Shown: positions 45,120-54,001 of the stretch, piece by piece | Layout: each line of letters starts with the position of its first letter | Numbering within the stretch: position 1 is the first letter of the stretch | The notes under the pieces: model-generated | Seen by the model: the letters and a program-made list of their open reading frames with translations, nothing else | Told to the model about the DNA's origin: nothing | Database searches by the model: none | Made by a program: the position numbers and the translations under genes | Assembly (NCBI GenBank): GCA_963756185.1 | Contig: CAVWMS010000003.1 | Coordinates: 434,001 to 498,000, forward strand | Length of the DNA stretch: 64,000 bases | From: DATAXI01 sp963756185 | GTDB lineage: Bacteria > Verrucomicrobiota > Verrucomicrobiia > Chthoniobacterales > Chthoniobacteraceae | Direction: 5' to 3'

Positions 45120-45982
45120 CCGTGGATCGAGGGCAAAAAGGCCCCGTTCGGCTCCTGGTAAAACCCCTCCGTCATGAGGGAAAGCGGCTGGGTGATGCGC
45201 AGCCCGCGCTCGAGCGCCCAGCGCAGCAGCTCCCCATTGCGCGCCGGCATGAGCAGGCCCGGCTCGGGCAAATCCTCCGCCGTGGCGATGAGCGCCCTGG
45301 CATCCTCGTTGGTTTCCGCCACGGTGTGCCCGCGAAAATGGACGCCGGTCGAGTAGCCGGTGATCTCCCCCTCGCGCGCCACCACCGTCAGCGTGCGCAG
45401 TTGCAGCGCCTCCCATAAGTCCTCGGTGCGGGTGTATCCCAGTACGCGCGTGCAAATGCGCGTGCAGGCCGGCAGGTCCCCCTCGTTGCCAATGGTCACG
45501 CGGCAACCGGGTGTGCGCATGGCGATGGGATTCCCGTGCAGGCAAGCCAGCGGCTCGCGGACCTGAAAACCGAGCTTCGTATAGAGCGCCAGCGACTGGG
45601 TATTGTACGCCGCCTGCACCAGCCGCGTCCCGTCGAGCCCCACCATGCGCGCCCGCTCGATCAAGTGTTCCATCATCAGCCGCCCGACCTCCGCCCCTTG
45701 CAGCCGCGGCGTGACCGTCACCGGCCCGATCGCGCCGACGGGCCTGTACAGCTTTAAGAAAGCGCTGCCGACGATCCGCCCGCCGCTCTCCGCGACGATT
45801 CCATAGGTCTGCATGTGCGCAAGCCGCGCCTCGATGACCTTTACCGCCGCTTCCTCGGACTTCCAATCGACGGGAAAATTGTGCGCGCTGGCCACGGCGC
45901 TGAACGCCTCGTAGCAGATGCGCCCGCACTCCGCGATATCCGCGGGCGTCGGGGGGCGCAGTGAAACTCTCATCCCCCTCAC
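45116..45982 (-). CDS. GNAT-family N-acetyltransferase
   Basis: 288 residues in two GNAT-like halves. The first half has MRVSLRPPTPADIAECGRIC, GRIVGSAFLKL, VTVTPRLQGAEVGRLMMEHL (acetyl-CoA loop of the R/Q-x-x-G-x-G/A type) and NTQSLALYTKLGF, the family's Y-x-K-x-G-F. The second half starts VTIGNEGDLPACTRICTRVL and ends YQEPNGAFLPSIHG, a common ending of two-domain GNATs. It would acetylate an amine on a small molecule or protein with acetyl-CoA. Substrate unknown. The alternative frame ending at 45069 is discussed under the micro-ORF. Confidence 0.85.
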   Translation of the reverse strand: MRGMRVSLRPPTPADIAECGRICYEAFSAVASAHNFPVDWKSEEAAVKVIEARLAHMQTYGIVAESGGRIVGSAFLKLYRPVGAIGPVTVTPRLQGAEVGRLMMEHLIERARMVGLDGTRLVQAAYNTQSLALYTKLGFQVREPLACLHGNPIAMRTPGCRVTIGNEGDLPACTRICTRVLGYTRTEDLWEALQLRTLTVVAREGEITGYSTGVHFRGHTVAETNEDARALIATAEDLPEPGLLMPARNGELLRWALERGLRITQPLSLMTEGFYQEPNGAFLPSIHG

Positions 45983-46011
45983 TGCCCGCCGTACTGCTTC
46001 AAATCAAGCAA

Positions 46012-47118
46012 TTACGATGGCTCCGGCGCGGCGGCCGCGGCGGTCGGCATCACCGGCAGCGGCAGGTTCGGCAGCCTCCGGCGCATATCCATGATGGGCC
46101 GCTCGATGTACGACCAGGAGATCTTTGCGAGCAATAGCGAGCATGGAATGAGCACGAGGCCGCGCCAGTTCGAATCGAGAATCCAACCCAGCACGCCCAC
46201 GTGCGGCAACAGCATTTCCGTGAACGAGTGGATGAGGAAAATCGAGTAACTCATCTGCCCGATCTTCGCCAGCCACTTGTTGCTGAGCATCATGCCGCCA
46301 ATGCCGCCGAAGCCGCGCGAGGCCTTTTCCGCCAGCCATACGAAAGCCAGCGACGCCGCCAGCGGAATGACGATCTCCGTGAACCACGGTTCACGGTGCA
46401 TCCCCTTCGCCGCCACCAGCAACAGGGAGACCGGCAGCCCGAACCAGCGCGCGACCCATATCACGCGGGGCAGCACTTTTTCGCCGACCATTCCCATGCG
46501 CGCCACGCCCAGCAGCGCACCGCATCCCACGGCGTCGCACGAGGAGAGCGGGAAGACCGTCCAATCGATTCCCGATAGGTTCTGCCACCAGCAATAGCAG
46601 CGCCAGAGCGGCCCCAGGGCGGTCAGCACCAGCAGCGCGGCGACCAGCCGGCGCCGGGGCAGCCAGAGCACCAGGAAGGGCAGCACGAGGTAAAATTGCT
46701 CGAGGAACGAGAGCGACCAGAGCGGCGAAAACCGCCCGTTCCATACGCCCGTGACGACCGTCTGGATGTTCGACAGGAAGAATGCGTTCCATGGCAGACT
46801 GTCGCGCGCGCCCGGCACGTTGAATGCCGCCGTCAGCAGCAGCACGAGGAAATAAGTCGGGCAAATCCGCAGGTAACGCCTGCGGTAAAATTCCCCCGCC
46901 GCGGCGCCCAATCCCACCCGCCCTTCGTCCATCTGCCTGCGCAGCTTCAGCAGCGTATTGGTGGAAAAATAGCCGCTGAGCACGAAAAGGAACGTCACCC
47001 CGAAGCCGGAGAGCAATATCGGCGGGTTCACGTAATGGTGGAGCATCACCACGGTGATCGCGACCGCGCGCAGGGCGTCCAGTTGCTGGAACCGTTCCGG
47101 GTGCGCGGCGGTCTTCAC
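46012..47118 (-). CDS. Acyltransferase 3 family membrane protein (OafA/YrhL-like)
   Basis: 368 residues with about ten hydrophobic helices. Family motifs: RFQQLDALRAVAITVVMLHH (R-x-x-D-x-x-R-x-x-A and the conserved His), TFLFVLSGYFSTNTLL, RRRYLRICPTYF and WSLSFLEQFYLVLP. These membrane enzymes O-acylate sugars on surface polysaccharides or peptidoglycan. The usual C-terminal SGNH domain is absent. It may decorate one of the two polysaccharides of this window. The gap to the TetR gene (47119-47315) holds nothing recognised. Confidence 0.92.
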   Translation of the reverse strand: MKTAAHPERFQQLDALRAVAITVVMLHHYVNPPILLSGFGVTFLFVLSGYFSTNTLLKLRRQMDEGRVGLGAAAGEFYRRRYLRICPTYFLVLLLTAAFNVPGARDSLPWNAFFLSNIQTVVTGVWNGRFSPLWSLSFLEQFYLVLPFLVLWLPRRRLVAALLVLTALGPLWRCYCWWQNLSGIDWTVFPLSSCDAVGCGALLGVARMGMVGEKVLPRVIWVARWFGLPVSLLLVAAKGMHREPWFTEIVIPLAASLAFVWLAEKASRGFGGIGGMMLSNKWLAKIGQMSYSIFLIHSFTEMLLPHVGVLGWILDSNWRGLVLIPCSLLLAKISWSYIERPIMDMRRRLPNLPLPVMPTAAAAAPEPS

Positions 47119-47315
47119 GCCAGGCCTCCCGCTCCCCGCTTGAAACCCGTGGACTGCGCGGGCAACAGCCCAATAAAAACCCTGTGCATGGCGGGAATAA
47201 TTCGAAAAAAAGAGGTTAAATGCTCGTGGATTACCGCAAAATGGTAGGACGATTACACGGCTGTAACGACGCTTGGAGGCCGATAAAATTCAAAAAAGCG
47301 CATCGAAATGACGAT

Positions 47316-47972
47316 TCATTCCTGCTCATTTGCCCTGAAGCCCGCCGCGCAAAACGCGACCACTTTCCTCAAGACCGCCTCCGCGTCCCCGGCGTGGCAC
47401 ATGCCCTCCGAGGTGACTTCGAGCAACTGCGGGTTGCCCGCCGTCTGAATGAATGCCCCCAGGGAAAAGTGCAGCCGCCAGCCTACTTCCGCCTTGCTCA
47501 GGCCGGGGCACGCGCGTTGAAGCGCAGCCTGGAAGCGGCGCGTTTTCTCCGATAATTGCTCCTCGATGAGCGGCTTGAAGTACGCGCCCGGGTCGGTCAT
47601 GCAAAACGCAAGGAGCCGCGGAAAATACCAGCCGCCGCGCACGGGCTTGTGGACCAGCTCGAGCGGCGGACGGAAAAGCGCCTCGAGGATGGCCTCGATT
47701 TCGAGCGGTTTGCCGCCCGATTTCGCCTCGAGGGCCTCGAGGAGGCGCAGCCTGTGATCGTTGACCGGCTGGAATATGCGCTTGAGGACTTCGAGGATGA
47801 GGCCGTCCTTGGTGCTGAAATAGTAATTGACCGCGCCGAGGTTGACGCGGGCCTGGGCGGTGATGGCGCGGAGCGAGGTGGCCTCGAAGCCGTGGGCGGC
47901 GAAGAGGCGTTCGGCGGCGTCGAGGATGGCGGATTTGGTGTCGCCCTGAGGCGGAGAATCCAAAGTTTGCAT
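47316..47972 (-). CDS. TetR-family transcriptional regulator
   Basis: 218 residues. The N-terminal helix-turn-helix domain is typical: KSAILDAAERLFAAHGFEAT, then SLRAITAQARVNLGAVNYYF. The C-terminal half (VRGGWYFPRLLAFCMTDPGA, PLIEEQLSEKTRRF) resembles the CecR/YbiH-type ligand domain (DUF1956). It is divergent from the MFS transporter with 43 bp between the starts, the standard layout for a drug- or metabolite-sensing repressor of an efflux pump. Confidence 0.92.
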   Translation of the reverse strand: MQTLDSPPQGDTKSAILDAAERLFAAHGFEATSLRAITAQARVNLGAVNYYFSTKDGLILEVLKRIFQPVNDHRLRLLEALEAKSGGKPLEIEAILEALFRPPLELVHKPVRGGWYFPRLLAFCMTDPGAYFKPLIEEQLSEKTRRFQAALQRACPGLSKAEVGWRLHFSLGAFIQTAGNPQLLEVTSEGMCHAGDAEAVLRKVVAFCAAGFRANEQE

Positions 47973-48015
47973 GGTGGCGTAACGGGCGAAAGCTCTCTAT
48001 AATTCAAACGTTCGT
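47973..48015. promoter_or_regulatory. Shared tetR/MFS control region
   Basis: A TATAAT hexamer at 47998-48003 lies 12 bases before the MFS ATG, too close for a long leader, so the MFS mRNA may be nearly leaderless. A palindromic AAACGTTCGT-like sequence at 48006-48015 overlaps the start region and could be the TetR half-site. No good -35 box was found. Confidence 0.4.
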
Positions 48016-49245
48016 ATGACTCAAGCGCCTCCTTCCTCCACGCTCCCTGCGCCCGATTCCCAGCTCCGCTCCTGGAAGCGCGTCTTTCTCGCCTTGCGCC
48101 ATCGCAATTTCCGCCTCTTTTTCTGGGGCCAGCTCATTTCCCTCATCGGCACCTGGATGGACAAGACCGCCGAAGGCTGGCTGGTTTATCGCCTCACGGG
48201 ATCGAAAGTTTTGCTGGGCGTCATCGCCGCGGCGGGCACGGCGCCAATGGTGATCTTCTCCTTCTGGGGCGGCTCGATCGCCGACCGGCTGCCGAAGCGT
48301 TCGATCCTCGTGGTGACGCAGACGGTGTCGATGTTGCTGGCTTTCACCGAGGCGTACCTGGTCTGGAGCGGGTTGGTGCGGCCGTGGCAGATCGTCGTCC
48401 TGGCCTCGCTGGGCGGCGTCGTGATGGCCTTTGACATGCCGGCGCGCCAGGCCTTCGTCATCGAGATGAGCAGCCGCGAGGACCTGATGAACGCGATCTC
48501 GCTCAACAGCTCGATCTTCAACGGCGCCCGTTTCATCGGGCCGTCGCTCGCCGGCATCATCATGGCGCGCTTCGGCATCGCCCAATGTTTTCTCTGCAAC
48601 GGCCTCAGCTTCCTGGCCGTCATCGCGGGGCTGCTGATGATGAATCCGCCGCGCGTCACGCCGATGGCGCGCGCCGGCTCCGCGTGGCGCCATGCGCTGG
48701 GCGGCATCTCCTATGTGCGGAAAAATCGGCGCGTCAGGACCCTGCTCGCGCTCTTCAGCGTCGTGGGCGTGTTCGGCTGGTCTTACAACGTGCTCATGCC
48801 CTCGTACGCGCGCGACGTGCTGAGCCTGGGCGAGACAGGATATGGGACGCTGATGTCCGCCGCCGGTCTCGGCGCGCTGGCCGGGGCGCTGGTATCCGCG
48901 GCCGTGGGGCAATCGATGCCGCGGCGCGCGGCGGTGCTGGGCGGCGTCTGGCTTTACTCCGCGATGCTGCTTTTGTTTTCAACAGTGCATGTCTATGCGC
49001 TGGCGCTCGTTTTCCTCGCCGTGGGTTCGTTCGGCATGATGGTCTTCATGTCCACCTGCAACACCCTCATTCAAACAAGCACGCCCGATGATATGCGTGG
49101 CCGCGTGATGGGCGTATGGGCGCTCATCTTCGGCGCGATGATCCCCGTCGGTTCCCTCGAAGCCGGGACCCTGGCCCATTGGACCAGCACGCCGGTGGCT
49201 GTCGCTTCCGGCACGGCCGTCTGCGCGCTAGAGCATTTTAAATAA
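48016..49245 (+). CDS. MFS transporter truncated at its C-terminus by IS630
   Basis: 409 codons are read before a stop supplied by the insertion sequence. The protein is a 12-helix major facilitator of the MFS_3/enterobactin-exporter type: FRLFFWGQLISLIGTWMDK, then GSIADRLPKRSILVVTQTVS with the loop 2-3 motif, and GPSLAGIIMARFG in the helix 5 region. The insertion lies in the last helix, so the ending EHFK is foreign. Removing the element and one TA copy restores ALAALVTWLSIRNRPSGANN and the natural stop at 50293. The truncated protein lacks part of helix 12 and may be unstable. TetR control is likely. Confidence 0.92.
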   Translation: MTQAPPSSTLPAPDSQLRSWKRVFLALRHRNFRLFFWGQLISLIGTWMDKTAEGWLVYRLTGSKVLLGVIAAAGTAPMVIFSFWGGSIADRLPKRSILVVTQTVSMLLAFTEAYLVWSGLVRPWQIVVLASLGGVVMAFDMPARQAFVIEMSSREDLMNAISLNSSIFNGARFIGPSLAGIIMARFGIAQCFLCNGLSFLAVIAGLLMMNPPRVTPMARAGSAWRHALGGISYVRKNRRVRTLLALFSVVGVFGWSYNVLMPSYARDVLSLGETGYGTLMSAAGLGALAGALVSAAVGQSMPRRAAVLGGVWLYSAMLLLFSTVHVYALALVFLAVGSFGMMVFMSTCNTLIQTSTPDDMRGRVMGVWALIFGAMIPVGSLEAGTLAHWTSTPVAVASGTAVCALEHFK

Positions 49246-49256
49246 AACTGTAGCCA
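49231..49256. repeat. IS630 left terminal inverted repeat
   Basis: Matches the reverse complement of the right end at 25 of 26 positions, starting GAGCATTTTAAATAAAAC. The only difference is a G/A at position 20. Confidence 0.93.
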
Positions 49257-49286
49257 TTCCGGGATGGTTTTGGTATGCTTTTTGGC

Positions 49287-50227
49287 ATGCGAAAAACCAT
49301 CTCTCTGGATTTGCGTGAACGGATTCTGGTCTCCTATGACAATGACGAGGGCACCCGGCCCGAGATTGCCCGCAGGTACCGGGTTTCTTTAGGCATGGTT
49401 AAGAAGCTGCTTCAGCAGCGCCGACGCTTGGGGCAGATCGCTCCGCTTCATCAAAACAGCGGCCGCAAGCCCTTGATCCTGCCGGCTCATCGCCGGGAAT
49501 TGCGCGCGCTTCTGGCCAGGAAGACGGACATGACCTTAAGGGAGATGCGTGAAGCCCTCTCAGTGGACTGCACCCTCCAAGCCATTCATTACGCCTTGGA
49601 GAAGATGGGGCTGACATTTAAAAAAAGACGCTCAGAGCCAGCGAGCAAGACCGTCCCGACATCGCGCAGGCCCGCCGGGCGTGGCGGCGGCGTCAAGGGG
49701 GCTTCGACCCGACGCGGCTGATCTTCCTGGACGAGTCGGGAGCCAAAACCAACATGACCCGGCTGCGGGGCCGCGCCCCGCGCGGCAAGCGCGTCCACGC
49801 CAGCACCCCTCATGGCCATTGGAACACCACCACCATCCTGGGATCGATCCGCCTGGATGGCTCCAGCGCCTGTATGACCGTTGAAGGAGCCACCGATGCG
49901 GAGGTGTTCCGAGAGTACGTCCGCCAGGTCCTTTGTCCCACTCTGCGCCCAGGAGACATCGTGGTGATGGATAACCTCACTCCCCATAAGAGCGAAGAGA
50001 CTCTTGCCCTGATCAAAGAGGCCGGAGCCGAAGCGCTTTTCCTCCCAGCCTACTCCCCGGACCTCAATCCGATCGAAAAGATGTGGAGCAAAATCAAACA
50101 ACTGCTCCGCAGTGCCGAGGCCCGCACCCACCCCGATCTGCTCCACGCCATCGCCGCGGCACTCCAGCGCGTCACACCCAAAGATGCCATGGGTTGGTTT
50201 GCTTCTTGTGGCTATAGTTTTATTTAA
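49287..50227 (+). CDS. IS630 transposase made by -1 frameshift at an A7 tract
   Basis: The first frame starts at ATG 49287 (ATG 49275 is possible) and holds the helix-turn-helix half: ISLDLRERILVSYDNDEGT and IARRYRVSLGMVKKLL. At 49617-49627 (TTTAAAAAAAG) a -1 shift continues as TLRASEQDRPDIAQARRAW into the DDE catalytic half: LIFLDESGAKTNM (first Asp), VVMDNLTPHKSEE (second Asp) and YSPDLNPIEKMWSKIKQ (Glu). The full product is about 313 residues, normal for the family. Without the shift the first frame gives a DNA-binding fragment only. Confidence 0.93.
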
Positions 50228-50234
50228 AATGCTC
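50209..50234. repeat. IS630 right terminal inverted repeat
   Basis: Partner of 49231-49256, ending AAAATGCTC, followed by the TA target copy at 50235-50236. It overlaps the last codons of the transposase. Confidence 0.93.
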
Positions 50235-50293
50235 TAGCCGCGCTGGTAACATGGCTCTCGATCCGCAACCGGCCCTCGGGAGCGAATAACTGA
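50235..50293 (+). pseudogene. Displaced C-terminal remnant of the MFS transporter
   Basis: The 59 bp after the insertion sequence continue the MFS frame once the IS630 element and one TA copy are removed, coding AALVTWLSIRNRPSGANN then TGA at 50291-50293. It has no start of its own. Confidence 0.85.
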
Positions 50294-50295
50294 TC

Positions 50296-51153
50296 TTATC
50301 CCGGCGATTTTACCATCTTCCCATATCTTATTTCCCAATAGATATAGTACGGCAGAAATAACGGGAGACTTATCCATCTCCAAAGGACGTCCGCCATTCG
50401 CGACTTGATTCGCCTGCGTTCGCCCTTCCTGCGCAAATGGTAAACCATTCGCAGGTTATTCAACCACTCGGTCGCCACTAACTCCGCCATCGCGCGCGGC
50501 AAAGACCAATCGGGATTCCTCTGCCCGGTCTTCAGCCGGTATAACAATGCCCACCGGTGCCGCGCCGCGCGTTTCAGCAGGTCCGCAAATCCCATTTTTC
50601 GCGCGGCATGCGTGACAAGCGCCGCGGCGACAAACCTGCTTCTCAATCCCCGCTTCCGCGCCCGCCAGGCGAATTCCATATCCTCCATGCAGGCCTCCAA
50701 AAAATCCTCGTCGAACCCTCCCAATTCCGCAAACTTATCCCGTCTCACCGCGAAGTTGCAGCTCCAGAGCGCCCCGCCTTCGATGTTCTCGACGATCTCA
50801 TAAAAGCCAAACCGGTCCTCCGTCGGGCAAATCGTCCTTCCCTCGAGGATTTCCACGTCGCCAGACATCCCAGCCTCGTACGCCGCCAGCCATTCATCGT
50901 CCGGCAGGCAATCGTCGTCCAAAAATATCAGCCAATCTCCCGTCGCCCGCCTCGCCCCGCAATTTCGATTGGCCGCCGGCCCGCGCCGCGGTCCTTCCAC
51001 CCAAATCACCCCTTCCATCTCCGGCTTCACCCCACTTCGCCCATCGTCACTTACAATTACCTCATAACTTCCCGCCTGCTTCATCACCCGCCGCAAACAA
51101 TCGCGCAGCGCTTCCGGCCGGTCGCACGTTGGGATAATCACCGAAAGCTTCAT
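50296..51153 (-). CDS. Family 2 glycosyltransferase, last gene of locus B
   Basis: 285 residues. KLSVIIPTCDRPEALRDCL at the N-terminus, YEVIVSDDGRSG, WLIFLDDDCLPDDEWLAAYE with the DDD metal site, then GGFDEDFLEACMEDMEFAWR for the E-D-x-E/D base region. It ends in a hydrophobic, aromatic stretch (PLFLPYYIYWEIRYGK) that could sit on the membrane. ATGA overlap couples it to the preceding glycosyltransferase. Sugar unknown. Only two bases separate its stop from the end of the interrupted MFS gene. Confidence 0.92.
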   Translation of the reverse strand: MKLSVIIPTCDRPEALRDCLRRVMKQAGSYEVIVSDDGRSGVKPEMEGVIWVEGPRRGPAANRNCGARRATGDWLIFLDDDCLPDDEWLAAYEAGMSGDVEILEGRTICPTEDRFGFYEIVENIEGGALWSCNFAVRRDKFAELGGFDEDFLEACMEDMEFAWRARKRGLRSRFVAAALVTHAARKMGFADLLKRAARHRWALLYRLKTGQRNPDWSLPRAMAELVATEWLNNLRMVYHLRRKGERRRIKSRMADVLWRWISLPLFLPYYIYWEIRYGKMVKSPG

Positions 51154-51944
51154 CCGGCGCGGTCCCTCCAGAACTGGTAATGAGGTGAAATCAAACTAAT
51201 GACCGCCGCGCCCAGGTCCGCCGTCTCCATATCCTCACGCGCCATTACCGTGATCGAGTATTTGATTAGTCCAAGATAATCGCGAACACTCATCCGCGAA
51301 CCTTTGTTCCAACGCCAGTAACGTTCCAGCACCTGGCCCAGGCTGTTCGATCCGATCTGCCAGTAAGTCAATTCCGGATCGAAGACAACCTTGCAACCGC
51401 GCCCGATCAACCGCCGTCCCAAATCCGCATCCTCCCCATCATACCGGCCCGCATCATATCCCCCGGCGTCACGGACCGCGTCCGCTCGAACCATGGCCCC
51501 ACCGGTCGAAAAGGGTGCCTGCTCCACCACCTCGGTTCGTTTCCCCGTCCGGAACAAATGCCGCGCCCTCCAGCGATCCACGGCCGTCCTCGCGTCCCGC
51601 TGCGATATCCGCCCCGTCACCGCCGCAACGCCCGTATCCTCGAACCATCTCTCCGCCTTCGCCACAAAATCCCCCGGCAGGAGAACAGAGGAATCGCAAC
51701 TGGCCACCAGCGGATGCGCGGCCTCGGCCATAGCCCGCGCGCGCGATGCGCCGCGCCCGAGGCATCGCTCGAGCCGGATCACCCGCACGCCGGCATGTTC
51801 GGCAACTTGCGCGGAATCGTCCGTCGATCCATTATCGACCACAAAGAGTTCGTCCACCTTCCGCGTCTGATTCTTCAAGCCATCAATCGCCTGCCCGATT
51901 GTCGCGGCGCCATTGTAACATGGAATGTAGGCGCTTATTTTCAT
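51150..51944 (-). CDS. Family 2 glycosyltransferase
   Basis: 264 residues. MKISAYIPCYNGAATIGQAI, ELFVVDNGSTDDSAQVAE, HPLVASCDSSVLLPGDFV (where CDSS takes the place of the usual DxD) and DAGGYDAGRYDGEDADLGRRL for the acceptor side. The single Asp in CDSS is unusual and could change metal use. Coupled on both sides by ATGA overlaps. It belongs to the locus B assembly set; donor and linkage unknown. Confidence 0.9.
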   Translation of the reverse strand: MKISAYIPCYNGAATIGQAIDGLKNQTRKVDELFVVDNGSTDDSAQVAEHAGVRVIRLERCLGRGASRARAMAEAAHPLVASCDSSVLLPGDFVAKAERWFEDTGVAAVTGRISQRDARTAVDRWRARHLFRTGKRTEVVEQAPFSTGGAMVRADAVRDAGGYDAGRYDGEDADLGRRLIGRGCKVVFDPELTYWQIGSNSLGQVLERYWRWNKGSRMSVRDYLGLIKYSITVMAREDMETADLGAAVISLISPHYQFWRDRAG

Positions 51945-52867
51945 CGCGCGCCCCCGATAAGTTTTACCACCGCGTCATATACCTCGTCCTCGGTAATCCT
52001 GTTCATGCACTCGACGCCATAGCTGCACGTTTCTCCGCGCGTTTGGTGGATGTAACATGGCCCGCATGGCATCGGCACGTATAAGTTTACGTTGGCCGCG
52101 TAACCGGCATTCTTCGCGCTCCGTGATCCTCCGAAGAGGATCACCGACGGCACGCCGAGCCCGTTGGCGGCGTGCATCAGGAAACTGTCCGGCCCCACGT
52201 GCGCCTTCGCGTGCGACAGCACCGCCATCGATTCCCGGAAACCGAGCCGTCCGGCAAACGACCGCACGCCGTCGAGCGCAAGTTCCGACGCATCACCCAG
52301 TTGCACCACGTCGTAACTCCGCGACAACCGCGCCGCCAACCGCCGCCATCGTTCCTCCGGCCAATGCTTCACCGGTTCCTTGCTCCGCGTGTTGATGCTT
52401 ACAATCGGCTTCGACGTTTCACCCAATCTGGCCAATCCTTCCGCCCGTTCTTCGTCAGTCAGGTAGACCGTGGCGCGATAATCGTACTTATCGATACCCA
52501 CATTCCGCATCGATTCCGCCAGCACGTTCACCTCCGCTTGTTTGTTCTCGATCAATTCCAGATACCAATGCCGCAGCGAAACATAAGTCTCCGGCCCGTT
52601 CAGCCTGGCTATGTGCGGATCCTTCTCGAGTAACCCCGGGTTCGGCGTGATGCAGTTGATTTTGACATTCGGAAACTGTTCCGCGACATGCCGGCAGACG
52701 ATTGCCGTCAGCAGCGTATCCCCCGGCGCGCCAAAAGAATCATAAATGGTCACCCAGCTCCCCCGCCTCATCAAACCCAGATGCCTCAGCAGCCACCGGT
52801 TCAAATGCCAGCGGACCTTTGCACTCAATCCCGTATCGTGGCGCAGCAGCCCTGAGATATCAGCCAT
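51941..52867 (-). CDS. Family 9 (heptosyltransferase-like) glycosyltransferase
   Basis: 308 residues from ATG 52867 (MADISGLLRH). A longer opening to 52912 lies inside the upstream gene. GT9 features: YDSFGAPGDTLLTAIVCRHV (the G-x-x-G-D motif), PIVSINTRSKEPVKHWPEER, VVQLGDASELALDGV, and the donor loop AHVGPDSFLMHAANGLGVP followed by VILFGGS. GT9 enzymes normally add heptose to lipopolysaccharide core; here the context suggests a repeat-unit or core-linking transferase. A Cys-rich C-terminus (MPCGPCYIHQTRGETCSYGVEC) is notable and common in this GT9 subgroup. Confidence 0.88.
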   Translation of the reverse strand: MADISGLLRHDTGLSAKVRWHLNRWLLRHLGLMRRGSWVTIYDSFGAPGDTLLTAIVCRHVAEQFPNVKINCITPNPGLLEKDPHIARLNGPETYVSLRHWYLELIENKQAEVNVLAESMRNVGIDKYDYRATVYLTDEERAEGLARLGETSKPIVSINTRSKEPVKHWPEERWRRLAARLSRSYDVVQLGDASELALDGVRSFAGRLGFRESMAVLSHAKAHVGPDSFLMHAANGLGVPSVILFGGSRSAKNAGYAANVNLYVPMPCGPCYIHQTRGETCSYGVECMNRITEDEVYDAVVKLIGGAR

Positions 52868-53999
52868 GGCCGGCGACCCCCTCGAGCAATGCGCGGCATC
52901 GCTGCGCCGCATCGGCCCATGTCCATCGATTTAGCCTCCTTGCCAATTCCTCCGCCGCCAATCCCGCACCGTTCCAATTCAAATGCCGCGCCATCGCTTC
53001 CTCGAGCGCCCCCGCGTCACCGGGCGGGACAAATGTTGCCATGTCCTGACATCCATACCGCTCGATCTGCTCACGCAGCGGCGGAATATCCGAACATATC
53101 ACCCGCTTCCCATATCCCAGCGCCTCCGCGAGCGGCAGGCCAAATCCTTCGTAGGAACTTGGCAACACCACGCATGAAGCTTCGGCAAAGAGCCTATCGA
53201 CTTCCGCGCGCGGCGCGTCGCCGGCCATCGCCACGCGCCCGTTCAGCAAATCCCGGTTCTGTTCCAGCAAGACCCGCATCGCGCGGACAACCTCGTTCCC
53301 ATCGTCATCCAATCCGGCTCCCGTCAGCGTTAGTCGGAAATCCAATCCCCGCGCGGCCACCCTCCTCGCCGCCTCGAGCAAATTTAGATGCCCCTTATGC
53401 TTATTCGGCGCGGCGGGGTAATAGAAACTTCCGCGCCTGAATTCACCGCTCGCCTTTGCTTCTGTCGGCCACGCCAGCGGGATTGAATATATCTTCGCCG
53501 TACAATCCGGCTTCATCCGTTTTAACTCGCCACAAGTGAAATCGGAAATGGCAAAGGTCGCCGCGACCCGTTCCACCCAATCGCCCATGTTATCCAATAT
53601 GCTTTGCGGCAGCGCCGGATTAACGTCGGATATAAACCCGGCCACCGGCAGATCGATTGCCGGCATCGGCTGACTGAACGTGCAAGTTGTCATGCAAACA
53701 TCGCATCGGTGCTCGCGGGCAAGCCGTTGCAATCGTTCATCGACAAGACTTCGCGGCAATCCGCCCGGCATTCTTCGCGCAATGCCCTCCTTGACTCGCG
53801 CCAGGCCCCCCGGGGAATTGAACGTCTCGATCTCCATATTGCCGCAGGCCTTCCGTACATCGGCAAAATTTGACGCCACATAGGCCGGAAGGACCCACAC
53901 CATCGCGTCGACCAGCTTCGCCAGTTCCGGCAACAACCGCCGGCGGATCGTTTCCACGCCACCGGCAATAATTACTTCGTCTGCGATCAACACCCGCAT
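52860..53999 (-). CDS. Family 4 glycosyltransferase
   Basis: 379 residues. MRVLIADEVIIAGGVETIRR at the N-terminus gives the GT-B acceptor loop (AGGVE). The C-terminal half has SFYYPAAPNKHKGHLNLLEAA, LTLTGAGLDDDG, VAMAGDAPRAEVDRLFAEA and the donor signature LPSSYEGFGLPLAEALGYGK with VICSDIPPLREQI. It resembles the mannosyl/rhamnosyl GT4 subgroup with the S-x-x-E-G-F-G-L-P-x-x-E motif. It overlaps the GT9 gene by eight bases. Confidence 0.92.
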   Translation of the reverse strand: MRVLIADEVIIAGGVETIRRRLLPELAKLVDAMVWVLPAYVASNFADVRKACGNMEIETFNSPGGLARVKEGIARRMPGGLPRSLVDERLQRLAREHRCDVCMTTCTFSQPMPAIDLPVAGFISDVNPALPQSILDNMGDWVERVAATFAISDFTCGELKRMKPDCTAKIYSIPLAWPTEAKASGEFRRGSFYYPAAPNKHKGHLNLLEAARRVAARGLDFRLTLTGAGLDDDGNEVVRAMRVLLEQNRDLLNGRVAMAGDAPRAEVDRLFAEASCVVLPSSYEGFGLPLAEALGYGKRVICSDIPPLREQIERYGCQDMATFVPPGDAGALEEAMARHLNWNGAGLAAEELARRLNRWTWADAAQRCRALLEGVAGHG

Positions 54000-54001
54000 C
54001 T

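Larger units (their letters stand above)
49231..50234 (+). mobile_element. Complete IS630-family insertion sequence
   Basis: 1004 bp bounded by 26-bp terminal inverted repeats with a single mismatch, and flanked by TA on each side (49229-49230 and 50235-50236), the target duplication of the IS630/Tc1/mariner superfamily. It carries one transposase read through a frame change. It sits inside the MFS gene. Both ends and the catalytic residues look intact, so the copy is probably recent and active. Confidence 0.95.
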
